The notes: generated from the letters alone by a model not told the origin. Counted from the stretch's first letter, positions 16,064 to 24,944 are shown. The stretch is DNA of 44,361 nucleotides from Clostridia bacterium (GCA_017625755.1 JAGAKG010000069.1:1-44361), one strand, 5' to 3'. Translations and numbers: made by a program.

Positions 16064-16621
16064 TTGGAGAATGAATTGCTAAAGAAGCTCAATGGGAGAG
16101 ACGAAAGCGCTCTCGGGGATATCCAAAAAAACTATGGTAAAATGATATACGCGCTGTCGCTTCGCATACTTGGTTCTCGCGAAGACGCAGAGGAGTGCGC
16201 TAACGATGTTCTGCTTGAAATATGGAATACCGTTCCCCCTAAGCAGCCCGAAAGAATATCCGCGTATGCCTGTATGCTTGCAAGACGCACCGCGATAGAT
16301 AAGCTTCGGGCGAATACGGCAGGCAAAAGGGGCGGTGTTGAATATATTTTGGCAACAGCGGAGCTTGAGAACGAGCTGTGCATCTGCGACACTGCCGCGG
16401 AGGATATTGATTCGTATGAAATAAGCGAACTTATCAACGAATTTCTTGGGAGTCTGAGCTCGCGTGATAGGTATATATTCATTGCTCGATATTACGCCTT
16501 CGAGGATATATCCGAGATAGCGGTAAAGCTTGGAATGGCTAAAAATGCTGTCAATATACGGCTTTCCCGAATGAGAAAGCGGCTGAGGTGTTTATTTGCG
16601 GAAAGGAATATCTATATATGA
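16064..16621 (+). CDS. ECF-type RNA polymerase sigma factor (pair 1)
   Basis: A 185-residue sigma factor with only regions 2 and 4. Region 2 includes LSLRILGSREDAEECANDVLLEIWNTVPP; region 4 has the helix-turn-helix EDISEIAVKLGMAKNAVNIRLSRMRKRL. The motif WN(T/S)(V/I)PPK is shared with the sigma factor at 43442, so the two are paralogues. TTG at 16064 is preferred because AAAGGAG lies 9 nt before it; a GTG at 16046 would start before the ribosome site. Its stop overlaps the next gene (ATGA), a membrane protein expected to hold it inactive until a signal arrives. Confidence 0.88.
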   Translation: MENELLKKLNGRDESALGDIQKNYGKMIYALSLRILGSREDAEECANDVLLEIWNTVPPKQPERISAYACMLARRTAIDKLRANTAGKRGGVEYILATAELENELCICDTAAEDIDSYEISELINEFLGSLSSRDRYIFIARYYAFEDISEIAVKLGMAKNAVNIRLSRMRKRLRCLFAERNIYI

Positions 16622-17442
16622 GAAAAATAAATAAATTGAATGACGCGATTGGCGGTATAGACGAAAAATTTGTAGAGGAATATATTGAGTGCGCTCCGAG
16701 AAAAAGGATTCCTTGGAAGACGATTGCGGTAAGCGCGGCTTGCTTTGCTGTGATTTTATCGGCGGTCTATCTGCCGTTTGCGCTCAGAAAAGTTCCCGAT
16801 AAGGGGGATAAGAGCAGTACCGAGGTTCCGTTTTATACGGGAATGGCGGGTCTTGAAGCATCAAGTGAGGTGATAATCGATAGCTTGGGCAGAGAAGTGC
16901 TTCATACGAAAAACGCGGGTCTGCCCGACGGAACGCTCGTAGGACAAAATTCTGCGCTTGATTGGTGCACCACATCATACTGCTATATGACGCATGATAC
17001 GCCAAGCTTGCTCGCAATCAAGGGGATAAAGGTTTCAAGCGACAGTTACAGCTATAAGAGTGTGGGAGAGGACGGTGCTGAGTATGTCAGGATTTGTTAT
17101 GTTAGCGGTATCAGAATATCCGATATGCTCAAGGAAAATAACACATCGGGATATGACGAGGGAGATATTATATATGTCTTTGATTATCTGACGGGGCAGG
17201 TTAATGAGGATGGAGAAATGACCTATTTCTTCTACAAGGAGAGTTGTATTCCGCCCGAGGAGGAGGCAGTGTATCTTTTGTCGACCAACGAAAAAAAATC
17301 TTATATCCCCGCTTGGGCAAAGGAAAGCGGCTTGATTGCTGAGAATGTCTGGGATACAACGGGGGTCACCTCTGTTGAAAATTTCGAGGTTATATGGCAG
17401 GAAGTGCTTGATAATTGGAAGCATTTTGAAGAAAATTATTAA
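16618..17442 (+). CDS. Membrane-bound anti-sigma-like partner (pair 1)
   Basis: A 274-residue protein translationally coupled to the sigma gene. It has a short cytoplasmic N-terminus with IGGIDEKFVEEYIE, a basic stretch, one membrane helix (about 44-65), and a large outer domain beginning VPFYTGMAG. The same plan (IDDDLIEK, basic stretch, one helix, VPVYQGM) is seen in the partner of the second sigma factor at 44034. There is no zinc HXXXCXXC motif, so it is not a ZAS-type anti-sigma factor. The sensor role is inferred from gene order. A strong terminator follows. Confidence 0.72.
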   Translation: MRKINKLNDAIGGIDEKFVEEYIECAPRKRIPWKTIAVSAACFAVILSAVYLPFALRKVPDKGDKSSTEVPFYTGMAGLEASSEVIIDSLGREVLHTKNAGLPDGTLVGQNSALDWCTTSYCYMTHDTPSLLAIKGIKVSSDSYSYKSVGEDGAEYVRICYVSGIRISDMLKENNTSGYDEGDIIYVFDYLTGQVNEDGEMTYFFYKESCIPPEEEAVYLLSTNEKKSYIPAWAKESGLIAENVWDTTGVTSVENFEVIWQEVLDNWKHFEENY

Positions 17443-17450
17443 ATAATTTA

Positions 17451-17495
17451 TATGGCAGAAAAGGCACAAAGTGCCGTTTCTGCCATAACTTTTTA
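17451..17495 (+). terminator. Terminator of the sigma/anti-sigma operon
   Basis: The perfect arms TATGGCAGAAA / TTTCTGCCATA enclose a second stem GGCAC-AAA-GTGCC. They are followed by ACTTTTTATT. Confidence 0.93.
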
Positions 17496-17592
17496 TTAAC
17501 ATTTGATTTAAAGAATTTAACATATAATTCACAGCGAGTTGAAACAATAATGGTATAATTGCTTCGATTTCACGACGGAAAGGTGGATAATT

Positions 17593-19296
17593 ATGGCAAA
17601 ATATAAGTTATATAAATCAAGAAAAATACATGATTTGAGGGAGATGCTTGAAGAAAGCGCGGAGCTTTACGGAAGCCGTACCGCTTTTTTGCAGAAGGTT
17701 GACGGAAAATATAAGTCCTTCAGCTACAACCGCTTTAAGGCTGATGTTGACGCGCTCGGAACGGCTCTCACCGCGAGGGGATTTGCGGGAAAGAGGGTCA
17801 TAGTTATCGGTGAGAACTCGTATTACTGGTGTCTTTCCTATATGACTACGGTCTGCGGTCTTGGCGCTGTCGTTCCCGTGGACAAGGAGATTCCCGCGGA
17901 GGAAATTGCGAATATCGCGAAAATATCCGAGGCGGCGCTCATACTTTATTCGGGCAAATACGAGGAAAAGCTTTTGGGCGTTGATTCCTCTGTCGAAAGG
18001 ATAGCATTTGAGGAGCTTCCCGCATATATTTTTGAGGGCAACGAAAGGCTTGACAAGGGCAATCGCGATTATTTTGAGCTGTCTATCGACATAGACGCGC
18101 TTTGCTCGCTCATTTTCACCTCGGGCACTACGGGCGTTTCAAAGGGCGTTATGCTCTCGCAGAGAAATATCTGCTTTACGATAGAAAATCTTGCAAAGAT
18201 GGTTTATGTCACTCCCGAGGACACGGCGCTCTCTGTTCTTCCGTTGCACCATGTTTACGAATGTACCTGCGGATTTCTTTATCCCATATCCATGGGCGCG
18301 TCTGTCGCGTTTTCCGAGGGTGTGCGCTATATTATGAAGAATCTGAAGGAGGTTCGCCCGACCAAGATGCTCTGCGTTCCTCTTCTTATCGAGACGATGT
18401 ATAAGAAGATATGGGCGAATATCCGCAAAAACGGAATTGAGGATAAGGTAAAGACTGTTATTGCCGCGACGAACAAGGTTCACCCCTATTCCGCGAGAAT
18501 GGCGATAAAGAGAAAGATGTTTGCCGATATACACAAGTCCTTCGGCGGACGGCTTGACCTGCTTGTCTCGGGCGGCGCGCCTATTGACCCCGAGGTCATA
18601 AAGGGAATGAGGGATTTCGGACTGAATATTATTCAGGGGTACGGTCTTACCGAGTCCGCGCCCCTTGCGGCGGTCAACCACGACAGTTATTTCAGCGACC
18701 GTTCGGCGGGGCTTGCGTTGCCTGGCGGCGAGCTGAAGATAATAGACTGTCAGGAGGACGGAACGGGAGAGATATGCTACCGCGGCGATAATGTAATGCT
18801 TGGATATTACCGACGCCCCGACCTTACTGCCGAGGTCAAGAAGAACGGTTGGCTGCATACGGGAGATGTCGGATTTATTGACGAGAAGGGCTTTTTGGTT
18901 ATTACGGGAAGAAAGAAGAATGTTATAATCCGCGCAAACGGAAAGAATGTTTTCCCCGAGGAGCTTGAGGCGTATCTCTGCCGCAATCCGATCATTTCCG
19001 AGGCTGTCGTGCTTGGTATTATGAACGAAAAGAAGAACGAGTATGATATAGTTGCCGCGATATATCCCGACTTTGAATATGTCAAGGAGCATTTTGGTGT
19101 GGGATATAGTCAGAGAGTGCTTAATAAGAAGCTCGCCGAGGCGGTCGCAGAGGTCAACGCTATCGTGCAGACCTATAAGAGGATCGATGCTTTCGTTATC
19201 AGAAACGAGGAGTTCCCGAAGAACACCTCGAAAAAGATAAAGAGATTTGAAATCCCCGCGCTCATTATGCAGGATCATCTTCAAAAAGTAAAATGA
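17593..19296 (+). CDS. Long-chain acyl-CoA synthetase-like AMP-forming ligase
   Basis: A 567-residue member of the adenylate-forming (ANL) superfamily. Motifs in order: IFTSGTTGVSKGVMLS near 175-190 (phosphate loop), LPLHHVYECT near 217, QGYGLTESAPLAAVN near 345, LHTGDVGFIDEKGFLVITGR near 420 (ATP ribose Asp and hinge), KNTSKKIKRFE near the C-terminus with the catalytic Lys. Length and the TGDVG..D..G pattern fit fatty-acyl-CoA ligases best. Substrate chain length is not decidable, and no acyl-carrier or polyketide genes are near. AAAGGTGG precedes the ATG; an extended -10 (TGGTATAAT, 17551-17559) lies 33 bp before it. Confidence 0.9.
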   Translation: MAKYKLYKSRKIHDLREMLEESAELYGSRTAFLQKVDGKYKSFSYNRFKADVDALGTALTARGFAGKRVIVIGENSYYWCLSYMTTVCGLGAVVPVDKEIPAEEIANIAKISEAALILYSGKYEEKLLGVDSSVERIAFEELPAYIFEGNERLDKGNRDYFELSIDIDALCSLIFTSGTTGVSKGVMLSQRNICFTIENLAKMVYVTPEDTALSVLPLHHVYECTCGFLYPISMGASVAFSEGVRYIMKNLKEVRPTKMLCVPLLIETMYKKIWANIRKNGIEDKVKTVIAATNKVHPYSARMAIKRKMFADIHKSFGGRLDLLVSGGAPIDPEVIKGMRDFGLNIIQGYGLTESAPLAAVNHDSYFSDRSAGLALPGGELKIIDCQEDGTGEICYRGDNVMLGYYRRPDLTAEVKKNGWLHTGDVGFIDEKGFLVITGRKKNVIIRANGKNVFPEELEAYLCRNPIISEAVVLGIMNEKKNEYDIVAAIYPDFEYVKEHFGVGYSQRVLNKKLAEAVAEVNAIVQTYKRIDAFVIRNEEFPKNTSKKIKRFEIPALIMQDHLQKVK

Positions 19297-19302
19297 TTTT
19301 TT

Positions 19303-19462
19303 CGGGGAAACCTTTTAAGGAAAGGTTTCCCCGAGCCCCTTCCAAACATTTTAAAGCAAAAGGTTTGAGGCGGTAACCGTATTATGATCTGTATCTCGTG
19401 GTCTTTTCTCTGAGGAAAACAATCGACGGACACTTGCGTACCGTCGATTGTTGTTTTTTATT
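19303..19462 (+). repeat. Three-hairpin intergenic element, copy B
   Basis: H1 is 19303-19333 (arms CGGGGAAACCTTT/AAAGGTTTCCCCG, loop TAAGG), H2 is 19343-19367 and H3 is 19418-19452 (arms AACAATCGACGG/CCGTCGATTGTT, loop ACACTTGCGTA) followed by GTTTTTTATT, so H3 can act as terminator of the acyl-CoA synthetase gene. It is homologous to 8174-8330. Confidence 0.75.
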
Positions 19463-19481
19463 GTACTTGTTTGGCTAATTT

Positions 19482-19521
19482 CCCGCCGTGTCATCCTCGA
19501 GCGAAGCGAAGGATCTCGGCG
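19482..19521. repeat. GAGCGAAGCGAAGGATCTC-type dispersed repeat, copy 2
   Basis: Begins CCCGCCG and has the core CATCCTCGAGCGAAGCGAAG. It is homologous to 8349-8391, with paired changes (CATTC/GAAT to CATCC/GGAT). It again directly follows a three-hairpin element. Confidence 0.6.
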
Positions 19522-19590
19522 AGAAGAATACTTGCAGGTCATTTTTGTCCGATAAATGTCAAAAAAGAGGGTATATTTGTCGGCAATCTA

Positions 19591-19619
19591 TTGAAAAATA
19601 TGAGTTAATATGGTATCAT
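19591..19619 (+). promoter_or_regulatory. Promoter of hflX
   Basis: TTGAAA, 17 bp, then TATCAT with an extended TGG. Confidence 0.72.
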
Positions 19620-19658
19620 AATTGTGTATGTAAGGATTATTGCCTTTATGGAGGTTTT

Positions 19659-20963
19659 ATGGATATAGGTGAAAAAATTTGCGACAGAGCCGTGCTTGTG
19701 GGGATAGTGAGCCGCAACGAGAGTGAGGAGGATGTTTCAAAAAGCCTTGACGAGCTTGAGAGATTGCTCGACACTGCGGGCGGCGAGACTATCGCAAGGC
19801 TGACGCAGAACAAGGACACTCCCGACCCGAGAACACTTATAGGAAGCGGTAAGGCGGCGGAGCTTGCTTACATCTGCGCGTGTAACGACGCGACTCTTGT
19901 TGTGTTTGACTGTGACCTCTCACCGTCGCAGATAAGAAATATAGAGGATATCGTGGGAGATAATGTCAGGGTTATCGACCGCTCTATTCTGATACTCGAT
20001 ATATTCGCTCTCCACGCGGTAAGCGGAGAGGGAAAGCTTCAGGTCGAGCTGGCGCAGCTCAAGTATACCGCGCCAAGACTTGCGGGACACGGAGCCGATA
20101 TGTCGAGGCTCGGCGGCGGAATTGGAACGAGAGGACCGGGTGAATCCAAGCTCGAGTCGGACAGGCGTCACATGAGGCGGCGTATAGTCGCGCTCGAGGC
20201 GCAGATTGCCGAGATGGAGAAGAACCGAAGCACCATGCGCGCGTCCCGCGACAGGAGCGGAGTGCCGAAGATAGCCATAGTGGGCTATACCAACGCGGGA
20301 AAATCGACGCTTCTCAACAGAATGACCGACGCGGGAATACTCGCCGAGGATAAGCTTTTTGCGACGCTTGATCCGACCACGAGAAAATACGAGCTACCCT
20401 GCGGAGAGAGGATATTGCTCACCGACACGGTAGGCTTTATAAATAAGCTTCCGCACCACCTTATAAGCGCGTTTCGTTCCACTCTTGAGGAGGCGTGCTA
20501 TGCCGACATTCTGCTTATAATCATTGACGCGTCGGATCCCGAGTTCCGCACGAGGCTTGAGGTGACCGAAGATCTGCTCGCCGAGCTTGGCGCGGGCGGA
20601 AAGCCCACGATATATGTTTTCAATAAGTGTGACCTCGGTGTTGCCGAGTTTGCGGGTGTGGGCAGACATTCGGATTCCGACAATGTGGTTTATATATCGG
20701 CAAAGACAGGTCAGGGAATAAACCTGCTTGTCTCAAAGATAGAGGAATTTGTGCTTAACGGCAAAAAGAGAGTGACATATTCGATACCTAACAGCGATGC
20801 GGGCGCGCTCAATATTCTATATAAGAACGCGACGGTCGAGAATGTCGAATACGGTGCCGAGGCTATTACGGTAACGGCGCTCGCAGATGCCAAGGCGAGA
20901 GGACTTATGAAAAAATACGCCGTTGATGACAACGACGATAGCGACGAGGAAGATTTTGACTGA
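19659..20963 (+). CDS. hflX: Ribosome-associated GTPase HflX
   Basis: A 434-residue GTPase that binds the large subunit and splits stalled or hibernating ribosomes. The N-terminal HflX domain contains DPRTLIGSGKAAEL and the hallmark GRG-like loop GGGIGTRGPGESKLE near 143-158. A short coiled coil follows (about 160-190), then the G domain: G1 GYTNAGKST near 208, G3 DTVGF near 253, G4 NKCD near 325 and G5 SAKTG. ATG 19659 begins the conserved domain and has GGAGG just upstream; the reading frame extends further back but overlaps the promoter. It is followed after 29 nt by a YigZ-family gene. Confidence 0.94.
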   Translation: MDIGEKICDRAVLVGIVSRNESEEDVSKSLDELERLLDTAGGETIARLTQNKDTPDPRTLIGSGKAAELAYICACNDATLVVFDCDLSPSQIRNIEDIVGDNVRVIDRSILILDIFALHAVSGEGKLQVELAQLKYTAPRLAGHGADMSRLGGGIGTRGPGESKLESDRRHMRRRIVALEAQIAEMEKNRSTMRASRDRSGVPKIAIVGYTNAGKSTLLNRMTDAGILAEDKLFATLDPTTRKYELPCGERILLTDTVGFINKLPHHLISAFRSTLEEACYADILLIIIDASDPEFRTRLEVTEDLLAELGAGGKPTIYVFNKCDLGVAEFAGVGRHSDSDNVVYISAKTGQGINLLVSKIEEFVLNGKKRVTYSIPNSDAGALNILYKNATVENVEYGAEAITVTALADAKARGLMKKYAVDDNDDSDEEDFD

Positions 20964-20992
20964 TAAGAAAATGACCGAAGGGGGGGAGCGAT

Positions 20993-21622
20993 TTGAGCGA
21001 GAATAATTATTACACGACGGTAGAGCATGAAGCGTCTGCCGAGTTTGAGGAGCGCAGGTCGCTCTTTATCGGATACGCAAAGCCTGTCAGGAGTGCCGAT
21101 GAGGCGATGGAGTTTGTGAAGCAGAAAAAGCGGGAGCACGCCGATGCCACGCACAATGTCTTTGCCTATCTGCTTGAGGGCGGCAGGGTTGCGAAATACT
21201 CTGACGACGGAGAGCCGCAGGGAACTGCGGGTATGCCCGTGCTTGACACGATAAGAAAAAGCGGTGTTGACGGCGTATGCGTTGTGGTTACTCGATATTT
21301 CGGCGGTATTCTTCTCGGTGCGGGCGGACTTGTGAGAGCCTACGCGCACGGCGCGAAGATCGCGCTTGAGGCGGCGAATATAATCACATACGAGAAGTAT
21401 GAGGTCTTTTCTCTCAGGTGCGGATATTCGGAATATCAGAAATTTCTTCCGCTTATCACCTCTTACGGAGCGCTCATAGATGATACCGTTTTTGAGGCAG
21501 ATGTAAAGGTGGTCTTTGCGGTAAAGATGGGTGTTTCGGAGCAATTGATACCGAAGATATCCGAGATATCCTTCGGAAAATATCTTCCCACAAAGGACGG
21601 AGAGAGATTTGATTACAGGTAA
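20993..21622 (+). CDS. YigZ/IMPACT family protein
   Basis: A 209-residue protein of the UPF0029 (YigZ, YvyE, IMPACT) family. The N-terminal domain has HEASAEFEERRSLFIGYAKP, KREHADATHNVFAY and YSDDGEPQGTAGMPVLD, all family signatures, followed by VVVTRYFGGILLGAGGLVRAY. The C-terminal part is the expected ferredoxin-like (DUF1949) domain. Relatives are linked to translation or nucleic acid binding, but a firm activity is not established. The start is TTG at 20993 behind GGGGGGAG. It follows hflX and its last 14 bases overlap the next gene. Confidence 0.9.
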   Translation: MSENNYYTTVEHEASAEFEERRSLFIGYAKPVRSADEAMEFVKQKKREHADATHNVFAYLLEGGRVAKYSDDGEPQGTAGMPVLDTIRKSGVDGVCVVVTRYFGGILLGAGGLVRAYAHGAKIALEAANIITYEKYEVFSLRCGYSEYQKFLPLITSYGALIDDTVFEADVKVVFAVKMGVSEQLIPKISEISFGKYLPTKDGERFDYR

Positions 21623-23198
21623 ATTGAAAAATACGGGATATTTGTGTGTATTCCTCGCGCTTTGCTTGACTTTATCCGTGCTTGTCTTTTCTTCCTGCTC
21701 GAAAAACAGGGATATGAATAACTACGATGAGCTTTTGTCCAACCTACAAGAGGAGCTTGAGGAAAAAGACAAAGCCTTTGAGAGATATATAATCGTTATT
21801 CCGTCGGACAGCTCAGCAGAGCTTTATTGCGCGGCTGAGAAAATGATGTTCAAAATCGGCGAGAATACAGAGACCGATGTCATACTCATTTACGAACACG
21901 AGAAGATAAGCGTCGGAAAGGACGACTGCGAGATACTTATAGGAGACACCTCGCGCAAGGAGAGTCAACTTTTTTTGCGAGGCTACCGAAGCGAGGATTT
22001 CGGGTACGGATATTCCGAGGGGGTTATCGTTGTCGGCGGTATGAATGAAGGTGCTACGCTCTCGGCAATAGAAAAATTCACGCACGATGTTGTAAATTAC
22101 GCCGATTGCGAGCTGTTTATGAACTCGGACAAGGCTTATTTTTATAAGGGCGAGTATGATGTCGAGCGCGCAACTCTCAACGACTTTGAGCTTTGCGATT
22201 ATACGCTTTTATACGATAAGAATGTGTCTTCGTCTCACGGCGTCGCGCTCTCACTCAGAGACGCGCTCTCCGAGCGCATGGGGTATTATCTGAGAATAAA
22301 GGAGAAAGCGGAGCTATCCAACGGGGCGAGAGCAATTTACATAGGCGATGCCGCAAATATTTTGCCGTCGATTTCAATTGATGATAACGAGGCGGGAATT
22401 TTCACATACCCGACGGGGATAGCGCTTGCCGCGCATAACACCTTCGGTTGCCGTCTTGCCGCAGAGCGTTTTCTGAGTATGCTTTCTTCTGCCAATAAAA
22501 ACGGTGTTGCGGAGCTTATTATGGGCGAGGATATCCGACTTTCATATGTAAGCTCGGAGATATCTCTCCTTTGCGTATATCCCCACTCGGCGCAGCTTAA
22601 TGCTGATACGGTGAATTCGATACTTGAGGATTTTCGCAAGTATTCTGCCAATATTATCTCTGTCTACGGTGTTTCCGAAAATTCCGCGACCGCGCTCTCG
22701 CAGGCGGCGGGCGTGGGATATGTCAAGACCCGAATTTGCGGAAGCGCAGATGCGGGAGTCTATCACATTTATCCATCGGAGATTTTAGCCGAGTGTGGAA
22801 TTCAGAGCGAGGCGGGGGCTGAGGGTGAGATAGTTACCGTGAGATACAGAGTCAGACAGACCGATGCCGAGCTGTTGCTACTTGAAGCTCTGCCCGCTGA
22901 TGCCGCCGATGTTCAGTCGGCTCAGGTAATGGCGGAGCGGATAGACGGGGTAATTAGCTCCGAGAGTGCGGGTACGGTTATCGTAAAGAGCAATTTCAGC
23001 GAGGATGTTGACGCTATCCTTGGCGCGTCGCTTCGCTCCGCCGAAAGAGTCAACTATTATGACGGGCAGAAAAATCCGCCGACTCTCCCGATTTATCTAT
23101 CGCGCGACGATTGCTCGGTGAGCGATTGCGAGATAGCTCAGACGAATACGGCGAGGTATGAATACGCAACTGTGAAATTATACGATTATAAAAAATAA
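21609..23198 (+). CDS. Exported lipoprotein with duplicated EILIG-type module
   Basis: A 529-residue lipoprotein of unknown function. The signal peptide ends VFSSC (Cys near 30). The mature N-terminal part contains two weak copies of a module: CEILIGDTSRKES ... GVIVVGGMNEGATLSAIEKF, and ARAIYIGDAANIL ... GIALAAHNTFGCRLAAERF. This pattern (a strand ending in G-T/D, then V-V-x-G-x, then a helix) matches the modules in the lipoproteins at 36008 and 38323. It recalls the small alpha/beta domain that precedes catalytic barrels in GH20/GH67 enzymes; that is inference. The C-terminal part has no motif I know. The start may be TTG 21609 or TTG 21624; both precede the signal peptide and the first overlaps the upstream gene. 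Confidence 0.75.
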   Translation: MITGKLKNTGYLCVFLALCLTLSVLVFSSCSKNRDMNNYDELLSNLQEELEEKDKAFERYIIVIPSDSSAELYCAAEKMMFKIGENTETDVILIYEHEKISVGKDDCEILIGDTSRKESQLFLRGYRSEDFGYGYSEGVIVVGGMNEGATLSAIEKFTHDVVNYADCELFMNSDKAYFYKGEYDVERATLNDFELCDYTLLYDKNVSSSHGVALSLRDALSERMGYYLRIKEKAELSNGARAIYIGDAANILPSISIDDNEAGIFTYPTGIALAAHNTFGCRLAAERFLSMLSSANKNGVAELIMGEDIRLSYVSSEISLLCVYPHSAQLNADTVNSILEDFRKYSANIISVYGVSENSATALSQAAGVGYVKTRICGSADAGVYHIYPSEILAECGIQSEAGAEGEIVTVRYRVRQTDAELLLLEALPADAADVQSAQVMAERIDGVISSESAGTVIVKSNFSEDVDAILGASLRSAERVNYYDGQKNPPTLPIYLSRDDCSVSDCEIAQTNTARYEYATVKLYDYKK

Positions 23199-23201
23199 CG
23201 A

Positions 23202-23237
23202 GATGCCCATAGACCGTGAGGTCTATGGGCATCTTTT
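23202..23237. terminator. Bidirectional terminator between convergent operons
   Basis: The 14-bp perfect stem GATGCCCATAGACC / GGTCTATGGGCATC has a GTGA loop. TTTTG follows on the plus strand, and a T-rich stretch follows on the minus strand. It ends both the hflX operon and the aromatic operon. Confidence 0.92.
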
Positions 23238-23255
23238 GTCGGTTGTGATTTGTTT

Positions 23256-23681
23256 TTATTCCATGCAGAGATATTCGAGTGCCTCTCGGTATCCGTCGAA
23301 GCCCTTTCCGCAGATAGTTTTCTTTGCGGCAAGGGAAATATACGAGAAGCGTCTGAATTCCTCGCGTGAGTTTATGTCGGAGAGATGTACCTCAACGGTA
23401 GGTATTCCGACCGCTTTCAGGGCGTCGAGTATCGCCACGCTCGTGTGGGTATACGCCGCGGGGTTTATAACGATACCGTAAAAAACGCCGTATGCCGACT
23501 GTATCACATCAACTATCTCGCCCTCATGGTTTGACTGAAAGAGGGAGACCTCTACGCCAAGCTCCGCCGCCGACTCCTTTATGAAATTTTCAAGAGCGGA
23601 AAAGCTTCTGTCGCCGTATATCCCCGGCTCTCTTATTCCGAGCATATTCAGATTAGGGCCGTTTATAACAAGTATCTTCAT
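23256..23681 (-). CDS. aroQ: 3-dehydroquinate dehydratase, type II
   Basis: A 141-residue type II dehydroquinase, the third step of the shikimate pathway (3-dehydroquinate to 3-dehydroshikimate). Signatures: INGPNLNMLGIREPGIYG at the start with the catalytic Tyr, FQSNHEGEIVD near 48, INPAAYTHTS near 72 and EVHLSDINSREEFRRFSY near 97 with the catalytic His near 99. It is the last gene of the aromatic operon, 18 nt after the aroE-aroK fusion and just before the shared terminator. Confidence 0.96.
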   Translation of the reverse strand: MKILVINGPNLNMLGIREPGIYGDRSFSALENFIKESAAELGVEVSLFQSNHEGEIVDVIQSAYGVFYGIVINPAAYTHTSVAILDALKAVGIPTVEVHLSDINSREEFRRFSYISLAAKKTICGKGFDGYREALEYLCME

Positions 23682-23699
23682 TTTTATCTCCGTTCTGCA

Positions 23700-24944
23700 T
23701 TAGTTTAATTTTTCAAATTCTGTGATTATCTTATTGACCGTGTCCTCTACTACCTCGTTGCTCACCACGGTAGCATCGGCAAAGCGGCGATAGCTGTCTA
23801 TCCTTTTGGCGTACATTTTCTCGGGAGTGGTTTTCATAGAGAGCGGTCTGCCGTCACGGGAAAGCTTAGATAGCTCACGCTCAATAAAGAAGATGCATCC
23901 GTTCTGGTGCAGTGGAGCATAGTTGCACTCGCGCGTTACCGCGCCGCCGCCAGTTGCTATAACGAGTCCGCTCTGCTTTCCAAGCTCGGATATCACCTCG
24001 TTCTCCATACGGCGGAATTCCTCCTCGCCGCGGATTTCTATGCACTCTGCGGGAGAGATGCTGTATTTTGCTTCAAACTCGTTGTCGGCATCGACAAACT
24101 GCCTTCCGAGTTTTTCGGCGATATGCCTTCCGACGGTCGATTTTCCGCAACCTGGCATACCGATAAGTACGATATTTTTAGTTTTGTGAGCGATAAGAGA
24201 TGTGATTCTCTCAATACAGCCCTCCTCGCATCGGTCACCTGTGAAGTATTCAAAAGCCTTAGCCGCCTGAGCCACAAGCATAGGGAGTCCGTTTACATAG
24301 GGGATTCCGCGAGTCTCCGCGTCAAGCAGGAGCGCTGTGTGCGCGGGGTTGAAGATAACATCAAGCACGCAGACACAGTTCGGAAAGGCGGAAAGAGAGG
24401 TGGGCGCATTTCCGTTTTTGGGGTACATTCCCACAGGCGTCGCGTTCACGACTATCTGCGCGTCGGCGTGCTTTGCGATATTTTCGGGGGTGTTGTCCTC
24501 AATACCGATAATCGCAAGCTCACGCACACCGCGGTCGCGCAGAAGTGCGCAGACGGTAAGAGATGCGCCTCCCGTACCGAAAACTATCGCCTTTTTTCCC
24601 TTTATATCAATTCCCGAAAGGTCAACCATATGTCCAAATCCGAAATAATCGGTGTTGTAGCCGTAAAGCCTTCCGTTCTTGCGTACGACGGTATTTACCG
24701 AGCCGATAGAGAGTGCCTCGGGGGATATCTCGTCGAGATACGGCATTACAGCCTTTTTATATGGAATCGTCACATTGAATGCGTCAAGTCCGCCGTTTTT
24801 AACAAAATCTCCAAGCGTCTCGGGGGGAAGCTCGTAAAGCTGATAGTCATAATCGGTAAGCTCGCCGTGGATAAGCGGAGAGAAGCTATGCGAGAGATGC
24901 TCTCCGATAAGTCCGCATTTCATATTTTTATATCCGCTTCTCAT
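23700..24944 (-). CDS. Shikimate dehydrogenase-shikimate kinase fusion
   Basis: A 414-residue bifunctional enzyme for steps 4 and 5. The AroE half (about 1-252) has SFSPLIHG, NVTIPYKK with the catalytic Lys near 63, YNTDYFGF with Asp near 99, and the NADPH loop FGTGGAS near 122. The AroK half (about 255-414) has Walker A GMPGCGKST near 262, FVDADNEFE near 283, TGGGAV near 331 and the lid region SRDGRPLS near 362. The frame is continuous, so this is a true fusion and not two neighbouring genes. The start overlaps the pheA stop by one base (TAATG), with GGAGGT seven nt upstream. Confidence 0.94.
   Translation of the reverse strand: MRSGYKNMKCGLIGEHLSHSFSPLIHGELTDYDYQLYELPPETLGDFVKNGGLDAFNVTIPYKKAVMPYLDEISPEALSIGSVNTVVRKNGRLYGYNTDYFGFGHMVDLSGIDIKGKKAIVFGTGGASLTVCALLRDRGVRELAIIGIEDNTPENIAKHADAQIVVNATPVGMYPKNGNAPTSLSAFPNCVCVLDVIFNPAHTALLLDAETRGIPYVNGLPMLVAQAAKAFEYFTGDRCEEGCIERITSLIAHKTKNIVLIGMPGCGKSTVGRHIAEKLGRQFVDADNEFEAKYSISPAECIEIRGEEEFRRMENEVISELGKQSGLVIATGGGAVTRECNYAPLHQNGCIFFIERELSKLSRDGRPLSMKTTPEKMYAKRIDSYRRFADATVVSNEVVEDTVNKIITEFEKLN

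Noticed and set aside
18139..19284. Long open frame opposite the acyl-CoA synthetase gene (381 codons)
   Set aside because: Shadow of a clear ANL-family enzyme; no start signal or motif.
19488..19658. N-terminal extension of HflX
   Set aside because: It spans the dispersed repeat and the promoter; GGAGG and the conserved start are at 19659.
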